Positions 54,406 to 64,000 are shown, numbered from the stretch's first letter. The stretch is DNA of 64,000 nucleotides from an uncultured Acidimicrobiales bacterium (GCA_937922785.1 CALAJQ010000022.1:50847-114846), one strand, 5' to 3'. The notes: generated by a model not told the origin, from the letters alone. Numbers and translations are program-made.

Positions 54406-57102
54406 TCACGCCGGAGAGGCGACCTGCTCCGAAGCTTGAGTTGCTACCCAGGCTTGGGCTTCTTCGTGAATCTCGGGGAGCGTCGATGTCTCTAGAGGGC
54501 TCTCGTCGTTGAGACCGACGAGGGCACGAAGGTGCCGATAGAGGCCGATGACAACGCCAGTCCCAGGGCGAACTTTGGAGTGGCGAACAGCGGTGATCCA
54601 ACGCCGACTTCGTTCGGCATCGCCTTGCAGATGGGCAAGGGTGATGTAGGGCAATAGCAAGTCCGGCAAGCCGTCGGCACCCGACTGTTGTAACAACACG
54701 TTGGCGTCATCAAGGTGCAGGGTCATGTCGCCGACCTCGCCAGCGGCGGCCGCACCCATTGCTTGGTACAGATGCATCCACCAGTCATGATCAAGCCCTA
54801 GTGCCACCGCAGTTGCAAAACAATCCCTGGCCGCGGTTCGGGCAACTTCAGGGTCACTGGTGAGGTTGGCAACCATCTTGGCTTGCAGAGTCATAATGGT
54901 TGTGTTGTCAACCTGGTCTCCATCCAGCCGAGGTTCAAGCTCGGCCAACACTTCTTTCACGTCATCGACGGATCCGATCATCGCCGCGTAGTGAGCCCGG
55001 TAGGCCAGCGTTGCGTCAACGAGCGTTTCGGCGCCGAGGTCACTGGCAATCGACTGAGCCTCGTCGAGGTTGGCGAATGCTTGGGGAGGGTTTCGAAGAA
55101 CTTCGGTGAAGCTGGCCACGATAAGGGCAACTACAAGCTCGGTAGACGGGCCATGCATTCGATACAGCCTGACCGCTTCGTCAGCGCCGTGAGCTAACCA
55201 CCGCCTGTCACGAGCCGCTCGAGCAGCCCCGGCCGCCGCAAGGTTCAAAGACGCGGACTGAAGCGTCGAGAGATCTTGTGTTTCGTGATAACGCTCGACC
55301 CGCTCGATCAACGCCGTCGCACGCTGGCCAGTCTCACGGCTGTAGGCCCACCGCATGCCACCAATCATCTCCGCCAGATCGTCCAGCCGTTCTGATGTAG
55401 CCAACCGCTCCTCGACCGCACGATGATCGTCGTAATGTCGAATCACCCAACCTGCAAGCGAGACCGACTGGTAGTTGTTGTCGACGCCATGAGTCTTCAG
55501 GTAGTCGAGCAACCAGTTTGTGTGGGCGTCGAAGTAACGCGCTGGGTCTTCGTCGAGCTCCCATTGCTTGCGAACAAACAGCTTCACAGTTTCAAGCAAA
55601 CGACTTGAGCCGTGCCCGTCACCAGAAACAAGCCCACGATCGGTTAATCCGCCGAGGTTGAACGCGACGCTGAAACTGTCTTCAACTATTCCCTCGGCGT
55701 CGGCCAGTTCGAACGATGACGGGAACGCGGCCAAGAACTTCAGTAGATCCTGCTCGGCAGCATCAAGCATTGACCATGAGTCATTGAGAACTTCTAACAG
55801 GCTGGCGTGGCGACGCTTGCGTCTGTTGGTTCGACTACGAGTGAGCAGTTCGAAACGACGGTCAAGCCGTTCGGCAAGCTCGCTCAGGGTTAGCTGACGA
55901 AGTTGCGCAGCCGCCAGTTCGATTGAAAGAGGCAGACCGTCAAGCTGGCGACAGATGTGAGCCACAATCTCGGTGTCATCGCCGGTTATCTTTGCGCCGA
56001 CGCGGGCGGCGCTTGAGCTGAAGAGCTGCACGGCCGGAGCATCAATTGACGATTCAACGAGCAGCGGCGAAACCCGAACTTGGTTTTCACCGGGAAGGTC
56101 AAGCGGCTCGCGGCTTGTAGCTAGAAGGCTGACCGTCGCCGTGCTTTCCAGCAGAACGTCGGCGACGTCTGCCACGTCGTCGGTGACGTGCTCGCAGTTG
56201 TCGAGGATGATCAACATCTCTTTGCCCGAGGCTTGGGAGGCAAGGGCGCCAACAATGTCGCCACCGGCCAGACGAAGGCCAGCGGCACTGGCGATTGCTT
56301 CGGCCACACTTTCTGCGTCAACGGTTGGCACAAGATCTACGAACCAAACGCCGTCGGCAAAACGTTCCTCAACTTCTGCCGCAACCGCAGTGCCTAGGCG
56401 GGTCTTGCCGGAGCCGCCCATGCCCAGCAAAGTGACTAGACGGTTATCGCTGACCAGCTTGGAGAGGTTGTTGATGTCTTCCTCACGCCCAACAAGCGGC
56501 GTGCGTTCTACCGGCAAGTTGTGGTGATCTTGGCGCAGCGTTTTCAGCGGCGGGAACGACTGGGTGCCCACTTGCCACAGATGGGCCGGCGCGGCGAGGT
56601 CCTTCATGCGGTGTTCGCCAAGATCGCATAGTTGAGTGGTGTCAATGGTCTGGGCTGCGTCGTCGGACAGCACGATTTGGCCGCCGTGAATTGCCGACAC
56701 GATGCGTGCTGTGCGGTTCAAGACCTGCCCGAAGTAGTCATTGTCACGCTCTTCAGCTTCACCCAAATGAATCCCAACCCGAACCCTGATTGGGGTGGTG
56801 TCGGGCCACGGTTCGTCGGCGATTTTCTGCTGGATTTGCCGAGCAGACTGCAGAGCGTCTGTGACGGTGTGGAAGGCGGCCACGTACTGGTCGCCGGCAA
56901 GCGAGAAGACATACCCGTCACTAGCTTCGATTGACTGGGCAACGATTTGGTCGTGACGGCGCAGCGACTTTTTCATTACATCGGGGTGATTGTCCCACAT
57001 CTGGGTGGAGCCTTGAACGTCGGTAAACATGAAGGCGACTCGGCCCGAAGGAATGCCCGAAATCGGTTCAACCGTTTGTGCTGCGCCCCCGACTCTTCCC
57101 AT
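54406..57102 (-). CDS. Class III adenylate/guanylate cyclase-domain + STAND/AAA ATPase protein
   Basis: VAFMFTDVQGSTQMW...GDQYVAAF...VRVGIHLGEAEERDNDYFGQVLNRTARI; GMGGSGKTRLGTAVAAEVEERFADGVWFVDL; LIILDNCEHV. Confidence 0.9.
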   Translation of the reverse strand: MGRVGGAAQTVEPISGIPSGRVAFMFTDVQGSTQMWDNHPDVMKKSLRRHDQIVAQSIEASDGYVFSLAGDQYVAAFHTVTDALQSARQIQQKIADEPWPDTTPIRVRVGIHLGEAEERDNDYFGQVLNRTARIVSAIHGGQIVLSDDAAQTIDTTQLCDLGEHRMKDLAAPAHLWQVGTQSFPPLKTLRQDHHNLPVERTPLVGREEDINNLSKLVSDNRLVTLLGMGGSGKTRLGTAVAAEVEERFADGVWFVDLVPTVDAESVAEAIASAAGLRLAGGDIVGALASQASGKEMLIILDNCEHVTDDVADVADVLLESTATVSLLATSREPLDLPGENQVRVSPLLVESSIDAPAVQLFSSSAARVGAKITGDDTEIVAHICRQLDGLPLSIELAAAQLRQLTLSELAERLDRRFELLTRSRTNRRKRRHASLLEVLNDSWSMLDAAEQDLLKFLAAFPSSFELADAEGIVEDSFSVAFNLGGLTDRGLVSGDGHGSSRLLETVKLFVRKQWELDEDPARYFDAHTNWLLDYLKTHGVDNNYQSVSLAGWVIRHYDDHRAVEERLATSERLDDLAEMIGGMRWAYSRETGQRATALIERVERYHETQDLSTLQSASLNLAAAGAARAARDRRWLAHGADEAVRLYRMHGPSTELVVALIVASFTEVLRNPPQAFANLDEAQSIASDLGAETLVDATLAYRAHYAAMIGSVDDVKEVLAELEPRLDGDQVDNTTIMTLQAKMVANLTSDPEVARTAARDCFATAVALGLDHDWWMHLYQAMGAAAAGEVGDMTLHLDDANVLLQQSGADGLPDLLLPYITLAHLQGDAERSRRWITAVRHSKVRPGTGVVIGLYRHLRALVGLNDESPLETSTLPEIHEEAQAWVATQASEQVASPA

Positions 57103-57190
57103 AGAGCGAGTATTGCACGCAATCGTTCCAGGTCACACAGGCCGTCGGTCACACGCAGTACGTGTGCTTAGCCACCGACATTTGACTGTT

Positions 57191-58555
57191 CTAGCCAAGT
57201 GCTGCGATTTCGCTTGCCCAGCGGGTGAAGGTCGCAACTGAAGGCGTCGGCACTTCGCTTCCGTCCTCGGAGGCAAAGACAAGTCCGATCAATCGATCGT
57301 CATAACGAGCGACCAGCAGAAACATAGTATTGCCGTCGAAAGTCATATCGAGGAATACGGCGTCGTCGGCATCGGTCTTTGGGTCGATCGATTTGATGGT
57401 GTCGATGGCCAATGATTCGGTATCGCACTTCGCAACGGAGCGCATGGAATCAACCGTGTCTTGGGCCCACTGGGCGTTGTCAATACCAATGACCACACCA
57501 ATCTCAGCTGTACCAGACTCGTGTTCATAGGTTGGAGATAAGCCGTCCATAGTTGGCGGCGCAACCGCCGGGCACCCATCGATTAGGTCTTCAGGGTCTG
57601 ACGGTTCAGCTTCTTCAACTCTCACATAACCCATCTCGAAGCCGGAGCCGAAGAACTCTGGGTCGACGATGTAACTGGCCGCAGGGTGGTCTTTCCACTC
57701 GGGTCGGTATTCAGTTGTGGGTGGAGGATCGACGGGAAGTGGCAGCGGGTCTTGGGGCAGGGTGATTGTGGGGCGCGTCCCTGGGTCGGATGGTTCGGTG
57801 CCGTTGCCAGGTTCAGTCGTCGTGGTGGCTGCTGGTTCCATCAACGTTGGGTCGGGTTGACCGTTGATGCGTGCCGCAACGGCTTGTTGCACCCGACCAA
57901 CTTCATCCCAGGGGTTCTCAGAATCCAGATCGATGTAGATAACAGTTGTGCCCTTTTGAATCCACGTGATGGACCAGATCAGACCGTCGCTCTCACCGAG
58001 GGCGAGACCAGCGGTTCGCCAGCCGTCAATCTCGATTGTTTCAATCGGTTCGACCCACCATTCGGTGCCCGATGCAGTTGCCAGAGGATTGCATTCTTTC
58101 CACACCTCCGAAGCCGCGTCGATGATCGCTACCGCCGACTCTTCGTCTGGCATCTCAACAACAGTTTGACGGAACGAGACCTCTCCATGACTTGCTCGAA
58201 TTCTGCTCCCAGCTGCAGCGTGAGCACCCCACGCCGTCTGCATCGACCCACATTCGGGAGTATCGAAGGTTGGCTCAGCCCCAAAATCCATGCGCCGGAC
58301 GTATGTCCAGCCGGGTAGATCTTCAGCCTGAAGTAGATAGTCATCGGGATCGACCCACAGCTCTTCAACAGAGGTTGTAGTTGTGGTGTCGCCGGCGCTC
58401 GCGGCGTCGTCAACCGTGGCGTCGGTGGTGTCATCGGTGACGCTGACTGCCGGCAGCGAGTCAGGCACCTCGCCTCCTAACTCAACAGACGTGCTAGAGC
58501 TACAGGCCGACGCCAATACGGCAACGCTCAATGAGATGGGAACAACAAGACGCAT
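57191..58555 (-). CDS. Hypothetical secreted lipoprotein
   Basis: Signal with lipobox VAVLASACSSS; Pro/Thr-rich linker TTTTEPGNGTEPSDPGTRPTITLPQDPLPLPVDPPPT. Confidence 0.75.
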   Translation of the reverse strand: MRLVVPISLSVAVLASACSSSTSVELGGEVPDSLPAVSVTDDTTDATVDDAASAGDTTTTTSVEELWVDPDDYLLQAEDLPGWTYVRRMDFGAEPTFDTPECGSMQTAWGAHAAAGSRIRASHGEVSFRQTVVEMPDEESAVAIIDAASEVWKECNPLATASGTEWWVEPIETIEIDGWRTAGLALGESDGLIWSITWIQKGTTVIYIDLDSENPWDEVGRVQQAVAARINGQPDPTLMEPAATTTTEPGNGTEPSDPGTRPTITLPQDPLPLPVDPPPTTEYRPEWKDHPAASYIVDPEFFGSGFEMGYVRVEEAEPSDPEDLIDGCPAVAPPTMDGLSPTYEHESGTAEIGVVIGIDNAQWAQDTVDSMRSVAKCDTESLAIDTIKSIDPKTDADDAVFLDMTFDGNTMFLLVARYDDRLIGLVFASEDGSEVPTPSVATFTRWASEIAALG

Positions 58556-58660
58556 GTCCGAGCATCGGCATTATGGCCGACCAGCTTGAGTCCGAATGAG
58601 ATCGGCTACTTGGCTGAAATTGCGCGGTAACCGTGCCGCCAAGGAGGTACTAGCCGACGG

Positions 58661-59095
58661 CTAAACCCGGTTTGGAACCAGGCGAATGGTCGACGTTGCC
58701 TTGGCCAGCACCTTGCCTTCGTTGTCGGCTAGTTCGCCTTCGGTGAACACGGTCTGCTTGCCAGCTCGTTCAATCCAGCCGGTAGCCACAACAAGCCCGG
58801 GTGACGCTGGCCGATAGAAACTGATCTTCAGTTCGAGCGTCGCTATCCAGAAGTCAGTCGTGTAGCGAGCGACACAAGCATGAGCCATTGCCGCGTCGAC
58901 CCAACCCGTCACAAACCCGCCTTGGGCCACCCCGCCTGAGTGACACATCTCCTCAGTGCACGTGAACTCAAGAACCGCTTTACCTGCTTCACCATCTAGA
59001 GAAACCACGCGGCCATTGCCAAGGGTCTTCAGCAACACATTGACCCCGTCGTCGGCCATTGGATCGTCATTACTGCTGGTCACTGAATACCTCAT
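58661..59095 (-). CDS. PaaI/hot-dog thioesterase-family protein
   Basis: FTCTEEMCHSGGVAQGGFVTGWVDAAMAHACVA...LELKISFYRPASPGLVVATGWIERAGKQTVFTEGEL; start at internal Met. Confidence 0.85.
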   Translation of the reverse strand: MRYSVTSSNDDPMADDGVNVLLKTLGNGRVVSLDGEAGKAVLEFTCTEEMCHSGGVAQGGFVTGWVDAAMAHACVARYTTDFWIATLELKISFYRPASPGLVVATGWIERAGKQTVFTEGELADNEGKVLAKATSTIRLVPNRV

Positions 59096-59186
59096 CGTCG
59101 TATTGTCTTCACAGGAAGTTAACCCCAATTCAGTGTTCGGCCGTACTTCTGACGATCGCGTCTGGGTGGGCTTTAACTTATGAGGG

Positions 59187-59210
59187 GTCGGCGTCTCGAA
59201 GAGACCCGAC
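59187..59210. other. Strong short hairpin GTCGGCGTCTC-GAA-GAGACCCGAC downstream of MOSC gene
   Basis: Stem with one bulge read directly; no clear U-tract so terminator role is uncertain. Confidence 0.45.
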
Positions 59211-59231
59211 GTCCCGAATGAGGGATCGGCG

Positions 59232-59876
59232 TTACTCAGTTTCTTTGGCGAGATGCTTGGTGGCCCAGGCCTTCCAAGCATCAGACACCATCGGCACTTC
59301 AAGCATCCGTTCCATCCCGGTGCGAGCCACGTAGATGCCGTGAATGCCGCCCACGGTTAGTCCGTGGTCGGGAACGTCAGTTACCTCAATTGAGTCGCCT
59401 ACTTCGATGACGCCCTCTTTGATGATTCGTAAGTATGCGCCCGGACGGCCAGCAGTGTTGAACTGCTGGATGAAGCGTCGATCGTCCATCCGGGCGTTGA
59501 GCTTCCAGCAGGGGATGCGGGGCTCGCTAACTTCGAACACCACCGAGCCAACGTGCCAGCGTTCGCCGATGACGGCGTTGGTCACATCTACGCCGGTTGT
59601 GGTGAGATTCTCACCGAACCCTCCCATCTCGATCGGGCGGCCGACTTCGCTCTCCCACCAGAGCCGATCTTCATTGGCGTAGGCGTATACGGCCTTGTCG
59701 TAGCCGCCATGGTTAACACGGTCCGACTGGTCATCGCCTTCGAGGTTTATTCCGCGTGCTGTCACCGGGCCGGTGACGGGAGACTTCCAGATTGCGGTTT
59801 CGGCGGGACTGCCATTGTGGTCGACCGGTGCTGGCTGGCCGACACAAACTGCAAGGAGAGATCCGAGATTAGGCAT
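59232..59876 (-). CDS. MOSC-domain protein (YiiM-like)
   Basis: GDDQSDRVNHGGYDKAVYAYANEDRLWWESEVGRPIEMGGFGENLTTTGVDVTNAVIGERWHVGSVVFEVSEPRIPCWKLNARM. Confidence 0.93.
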   Translation of the reverse strand: MPNLGSLLAVCVGQPAPVDHNGSPAETAIWKSPVTGPVTARGINLEGDDQSDRVNHGGYDKAVYAYANEDRLWWESEVGRPIEMGGFGENLTTTGVDVTNAVIGERWHVGSVVFEVSEPRIPCWKLNARMDDRRFIQQFNTAGRPGAYLRIIKEGVIEVGDSIEVTDVPDHGLTVGGIHGIYVARTGMERMLEVPMVSDAWKAWATKHLAKETE

Positions 59877-59985
59877 AGTCGAGTCTAAGGCAACGATCGC
59901 GTTGAGCGCCCGTCCAAGAACGGCGCGCCGACAGCGGAGTTTTGGCGGATCTAAAGGTCGACCCCCAGTTTGACGTTGAAGTCAC

Positions 59986-62856
59986 ATGCTTCAACTAGTT
60001 AACGCAAGTCTCCACGTGCGACGACTGCTACTTACATTGGCGATCATCGTCGGACTTGCTGCCGGGTTGCCCACACCCGCATCTGCGCTTGACGGAAGTG
60101 TGATAGCCGGCACCGTTCTTGACGAGGCCTCAGAACGACCGCTGAGTGTGGAAGTCCAACTGGAACTGAGCCAGAACGGCGTTGTCTTGGAAACAGTCTC
60201 ACCTGACCCAGCCGACGGTTCCTTCAGTCTCGACTTCTTGGCGGCAGGCAGCTACCAGCTAGAGCTGCTGGTGCCCGAACCAGACGATCTTGTTGTCGGA
60301 GGCGCCGTGAAAACTGTCGCTGTGTCCGAGTTTCAGACCACTCATGTCGACTTCCGAACCGTGGGCATCGAGACAATGGTTCTGGTTTCTGGCCGCATCT
60401 TTGATGACGTCGATGACAGTGGCGACTGGAGCCCGGGTGACAAAGGAATCGAGAATTCGCTGTCAATCACCGGCGGCGGATCGCCATGGCCGCGGAGCGA
60501 TGAGAACGGTTACTTTGAGGTGCTGATTGCACCTGGCCCCGGCATCCGGATTAGTTCGACCCCGCACTACCGCTATGAGTTTCCTTTCATCTTGAACCAA
60601 TCACATCCCCTCGGCGGCACGACGGACACGTTCAACTACATCGTCGATCTATCCGGCGTTAGCGACGCGCCCAACTTCGACTTCATCACCAAGGCAAAGC
60701 CGGCGGTTGACCTAAGCGTGGTTCCTGTGTCCGACACCACTGGCTTCCCCATCGCCGGGGCCGCCACTGTCGATCTCTATCTCGATGGCGCAATGGTCAA
60801 TTCAGTTGACAAGCCCGCGACCACTGACAGAGTCCGGTTCGGGCTGACTGATCCTGGATCTTACGAAGTGCGAGTGACAGTGGAGGGCGTCACTGAAATC
60901 TCAGCGATTGAAGTTCTCACCGATCCTTACAACCCAGTCATTGACGCCCCTGTCGACTTTCTGTCGAAAGCCAAAGTTAGCGGTGTCGTCTTCGAGGACT
61001 TGAACGACAACGGCGTGAAAGACGACGGCGAACCCAGCTTCGACACCAGCAACGTGCTGCGAGCAAGCTATGACGAGTCTGGAGAAACCAGAAGTGACGC
61101 GTTCGCCAAGGCAGACGGCATCCACTACAAGTTCTTGATCCCTGGGGTCACTTACGAACTCACTGCTGGCCCTCCCTACGGCTATGAGTTGCACGCCTTG
61201 AACTCAGACGCACCGGCGGGCGTGGCCGGCGAGACTTCATATACCGGCGTCACTGTCGACTACGGAGAAGACCTTTCCGGCTTCGATGTTGCCATCAAGC
61301 CAGAGGCTGGCGAGCCGCCAGAATTCACCGGTTCCATCTCGCTACAGATACTGGACGCCGACACTGAAATTCCGATTAAGTACATTGCTTTTAGGCTCTT
61401 CCAAGAAGGCGTGACAACTCACTATTCCACCTGGGTCGGCCAAGGCCAGTTCGAGTTCAAGAACCTCGCGCCCGGCACCTATGACATCAGCGCCGCTTAT
61501 GCCCCTGCTCCATTCGAGCACTCCATAACCGTTGGCGAGAACGAGGCAGTTGTAGAGACTATCTACGTCTCTGGAAACCCACGCTTAGGAGTTGTCCAGG
61601 GTTCGGTCTACAACGACGAGAATCTAAATGGAACACGAGAGGCAGGAGAGGCCGGCATCGCTGGTGTTGACCTGACCTCGGTGTCAAGCATCCATCCCGA
61701 TCGTCCTGTTGTGGTAACGACGGATGAGAACGGTTACTACCGCGTGCCTGTTGAGAGCGGCGGAGAAACCACAATTACCCAGACCCAACCCGACGGCTGG
61801 AGCGATGGGGCCGAGGCCGAATCAGTTCCGATCGGTGAAGTCCAACAAGATGCCTACGCCAACCTGGCAGTGCCAGCGGGTCAAATTCTCAATGGCTACA
61901 ACTTCGCGGAATTCATCGACGAGACACCGCCAACCATCGAGCACTCCCCCACTGACGGAACGCTTCTAGCCTTTGGCGACCCAGCCGCGGTTGCTTTTAC
62001 TTGTGCTGACACCGGCGGCTCGCTGGTGGCCTCTTGCTTGGCAACACTGGACGGTGCCGAAATTGAGGACGGGCACGCCATAGACACCGAAGCAACTGGC
62101 GAACACGTGCTAGTCGTCACCGCAATTGACGGGTCTGGCAATACAACAGTCGAGACTTCCACCTTCACGGTTGACGACGCTCCCGACACTGATGCCCCAA
62201 TCATCACTCTTGAGCCAGCCGATGACAGCGTGGTTCGCTTCGGCTCCGACGCGGCCGTCACGTTCACATGCTCGGACTCGGGAGGTTCGCAGATCCACTC
62301 TTGCACTGCAACACTTAACGGCGCCAGCGTCGTGTCCGGCACCATCATCGATTCGAAAACGCCGGGTAGCCACAGCGTGGTAGTGACCGCCACTGACGGC
62401 GCCGGCAACGTCTCGGTCAAGTCCAGCACGTTCACTGTGGCCGAACGCCCCATCATCGACGAGGCCGAATCGGTGGTGGAGATTGTGGAGGCAACTGACT
62501 TCAACAATGGCTCGCACTCCGAAGTTCTACGGCTGTACCAAGCAATCTTTGGGCGTTACCCAGACTTAGGCGGTGCCAAGTATTGGATTGACATCAACGA
62601 CGACGGCCACAGCATCCTGGACATCGCCGGATACATGACCGGAACCAAAGAGTGGGGCAACCACTACGCCGGCACCACCGACGCTGACTTTGTGGCCAAG
62701 GTCTACGCCAACGTTCTAGGCCGAGCCTATGACCAAGAAGGCTACGACTACTGGCTTGGCCTGGTAACCAGCGGCCAACTAACTCGACACGAGATGGTGT
62801 TCTACGTAACCGCAAACGCCGAGTTCACCCGGCAATACCCATTCACTCAGGAGTAG
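59986..62856 (+). CDS. Secreted multi-domain surface protein: SdrD_B/CarboxypepD_reg-like repeats, two Ig-like repeats, C-terminal DUF4214-like domain
   Basis: Signal peptide LLLTLAIIVGLAAGLPTPASA; GRIFDDVDDSGDWSPGDKG, GVVFEDLNDNGVKDDGEP, GSVYNDENLNGTREAGEAG; LYQAIFGRYPDLGGAKYWI...AKVYANVLGRAYDQEGYDYWLGLV. Confidence 0.88.
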   Translation: MLQLVNASLHVRRLLLTLAIIVGLAAGLPTPASALDGSVIAGTVLDEASERPLSVEVQLELSQNGVVLETVSPDPADGSFSLDFLAAGSYQLELLVPEPDDLVVGGAVKTVAVSEFQTTHVDFRTVGIETMVLVSGRIFDDVDDSGDWSPGDKGIENSLSITGGGSPWPRSDENGYFEVLIAPGPGIRISSTPHYRYEFPFILNQSHPLGGTTDTFNYIVDLSGVSDAPNFDFITKAKPAVDLSVVPVSDTTGFPIAGAATVDLYLDGAMVNSVDKPATTDRVRFGLTDPGSYEVRVTVEGVTEISAIEVLTDPYNPVIDAPVDFLSKAKVSGVVFEDLNDNGVKDDGEPSFDTSNVLRASYDESGETRSDAFAKADGIHYKFLIPGVTYELTAGPPYGYELHALNSDAPAGVAGETSYTGVTVDYGEDLSGFDVAIKPEAGEPPEFTGSISLQILDADTEIPIKYIAFRLFQEGVTTHYSTWVGQGQFEFKNLAPGTYDISAAYAPAPFEHSITVGENEAVVETIYVSGNPRLGVVQGSVYNDENLNGTREAGEAGIAGVDLTSVSSIHPDRPVVVTTDENGYYRVPVESGGETTITQTQPDGWSDGAEAESVPIGEVQQDAYANLAVPAGQILNGYNFAEFIDETPPTIEHSPTDGTLLAFGDPAAVAFTCADTGGSLVASCLATLDGAEIEDGHAIDTEATGEHVLVVTAIDGSGNTTVETSTFTVDDAPDTDAPIITLEPADDSVVRFGSDAAVTFTCSDSGGSQIHSCTATLNGASVVSGTIIDSKTPGSHSVVVTATDGAGNVSVKSSTFTVAERPIIDEAESVVEIVEATDFNNGSHSEVLRLYQAIFGRYPDLGGAKYWIDINDDGHSILDIAGYMTGTKEWGNHYAGTTDADFVAKVYANVLGRAYDQEGYDYWLGLVTSGQLTRHEMVFYVTANAEFTRQYPFTQE

Positions 62857-62896
62857 CGGGTTAACAAGCAAGCGATTCAGCCAAATCCCACACAAC

Positions 62897-62941
62897 GTAC
62901 GGAGTTGTTCCCACCCAACGGGAACGACTCCGTATCTTTTT
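62897..62941 (+). terminator. Rho-independent terminator formed by 39-bp repeat copy 6
   Basis: GTACGGAGTTGTTCCC (62897-62912) pairs with GGGAACGACTCCGTAT (62920-62935), 7-nt loop, then CTTTTT. Confidence 0.85.
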
Positions 62942-63008
62942 GAGCCAGACTGTTGAACCCAGGCCGACCAATTGATCACCCCCAGTGGCGACCGTATCCT
63001 GTCCACCT

Positions 63009-64000
63009 ATGCCCGGGGGAATCTCATATGGCCTGCTCGGCCCGCTGAAGATCGCCCGTGATGGCGAGGAACTGTCCATCTCCCGACCCCAAGAGCGATC
63101 GGTACTGGCCATGCTGTTAATGCACGCCAACACCGTTGTCTCTAATGACGAGTTGATCGACGCGCTGTGGGGTGAACGGCTACCGGCCAAGCCGCTTACC
63201 AGCCTGCGCGCTACCGTTTCCAACGTTCGCAAGATCCTGACTGACCCTCAAGATCCGCAGCCACCAATCGTCGCCGAACTTGGTGGATACCGACTGACTG
63301 TTGACACCGCATTAGTTGACACCTACCAATTCGATGACCTCGTCTGCCAAGCTCGCAACGCGCTCGAGAAAAACGACCACACCACCGCAGCCCAACTGCT
63401 TGATATGGCCATCGAGCTGATCAGAGGCGAACCACTTAGCGACATGACCTACGCCGACTTTGCCCAAGCCGAAGTCTCGGGGCTGAGCGAAACGGTTTTG
63501 GCGGCTCGTGAACTGAGGGCCCAGATTGCCCTGGCGACAGGCGAGGCCGACCTGTGGTTACCGACCATCACAAAGTTGGTTAAGACCTACCCGCTGCGTG
63601 AAGGCTTGCGCGCCGCTCATATGAAGGCTCTTTACCAAACGGGCCGACAGGCCGAAGCGTTGGCCAGCTATTCGGACCACCGGCAACGCATGGTTGAAGA
63701 CCTCGGAATCGACCCAGCGCCTGAACTTCAGAGGCTCGAAGCACGAATCCTGGCTCAAGAACTGGAACTAGCACCAACCTCACGACCAACGACCAATCTC
63801 GCCCAGCCAGCCCCCCAACAGCCAGTCCCACATGCGCCAGTCCTTCCAGCCCAGGTCTCACTAGCAATCCCTGGTCGAGACCGTGAACTCCAATTGCTAC
63901 AAGACCTGGCCAACCGCGGTTCAGGACTCGCATTTGTTGTTGGCGAAGCCGGCTGTGGCAAATCGACCGTGCTTGACCGCTTTCTGGCCGACCTAGAGGG
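63009..64000 (+). CDS. SARP/AfsR-like BTAD transcriptional regulator with P-loop ATPase domain, truncated at window edge
   Basis: Open frame with no stop to 64000 (absent from ORF track): MPGGISYGLLGPLKIARDGEELSISRPQERSVLAMLLMHANTVVSNDELIDALWGERLPAKPLTSLRATVSNVRKIL...; Walker A VVGEAGCGKSTVLDRF. Confidence 0.9.
   Translation, partial: MPGGISYGLLGPLKIARDGEELSISRPQERSVLAMLLMHANTVVSNDELIDALWGERLPAKPLTSLRATVSNVRKILTDPQDPQPPIVAELGGYRLTVDTALVDTYQFDDLVCQARNALEKNDHTTAAQLLDMAIELIRGEPLSDMTYADFAQAEVSGLSETVLAARELRAQIALATGEADLWLPTITKLVKTYPLREGLRAAHMKALYQTGRQAEALASYSDHRQRMVEDLGIDPAPELQRLEARILAQELELAPTSRPTTNLAQPAPQQPVPHAPVLPAQVSLAIPGRDRELQLLQDLANRGSGLAFVVGEAGCGKSTVLDRFLADLE

Overview
The window is an ordinary-looking chromosomal segment, with high GC and mostly single-copy metabolic genes. 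By inference it comes from an actinobacterium, possibly Acidimicrobiia-like: F420-type LLM enzymes, a mycothiol-type maleylpyruvate isomerase fold and SARP/STAND regulators. I see no rRNA, tRNA, CRISPR array, phage or transposase.

Main blocks:
(1) lon protease and an MFS transporter, divergent.
(2) A catabolic block at ~5.2-19.6 kb: P450, MFS, LLM oxidoreductases, a dimethylformamidase-like protein, an MttB-family methyltransferase, SDR, CaiB/BaiF, MaoC-like, TetR, acyl-CoA synthetase, SMP-30.
(3) A polyamine block at ~20.5-28.9 kb: PotDCBA-like ABC transporter, agmatinase-like, Lrp, aminotransferase, FAD oxidase.
(4) A c-di-GMP block: a LacI-sensor/GGDEF/EAL protein plus two tandem PAS-GGDEF paralogues.
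(5) YeeE/YedE, YibE/F and a copper operon (MerR-copA-copZ) with a readable CueR-type promoter.
(6) An HSP90-family ATPase translationally coupled to a large TPR-like protein.
(7) A SARP/BTAD regulator running off the right edge, missing from the ORF track.

The most unusual signal is a family of six precisely 39-bp palindromic repeats. Two doublets bracket an AbiEi-like/DUF559 nuclease-like gene. Two copies supply the last codons and stop of the adjacent gene, and one copy has lost that stop, giving a readthrough tail. A second palindromic repeat (TCTGTCTG...CAGACAGA) flanks the yibE/F-like gene, and a related-looking structure lies between lon and the MFS gene.

All family assignments are from reading motifs; no database search was run.
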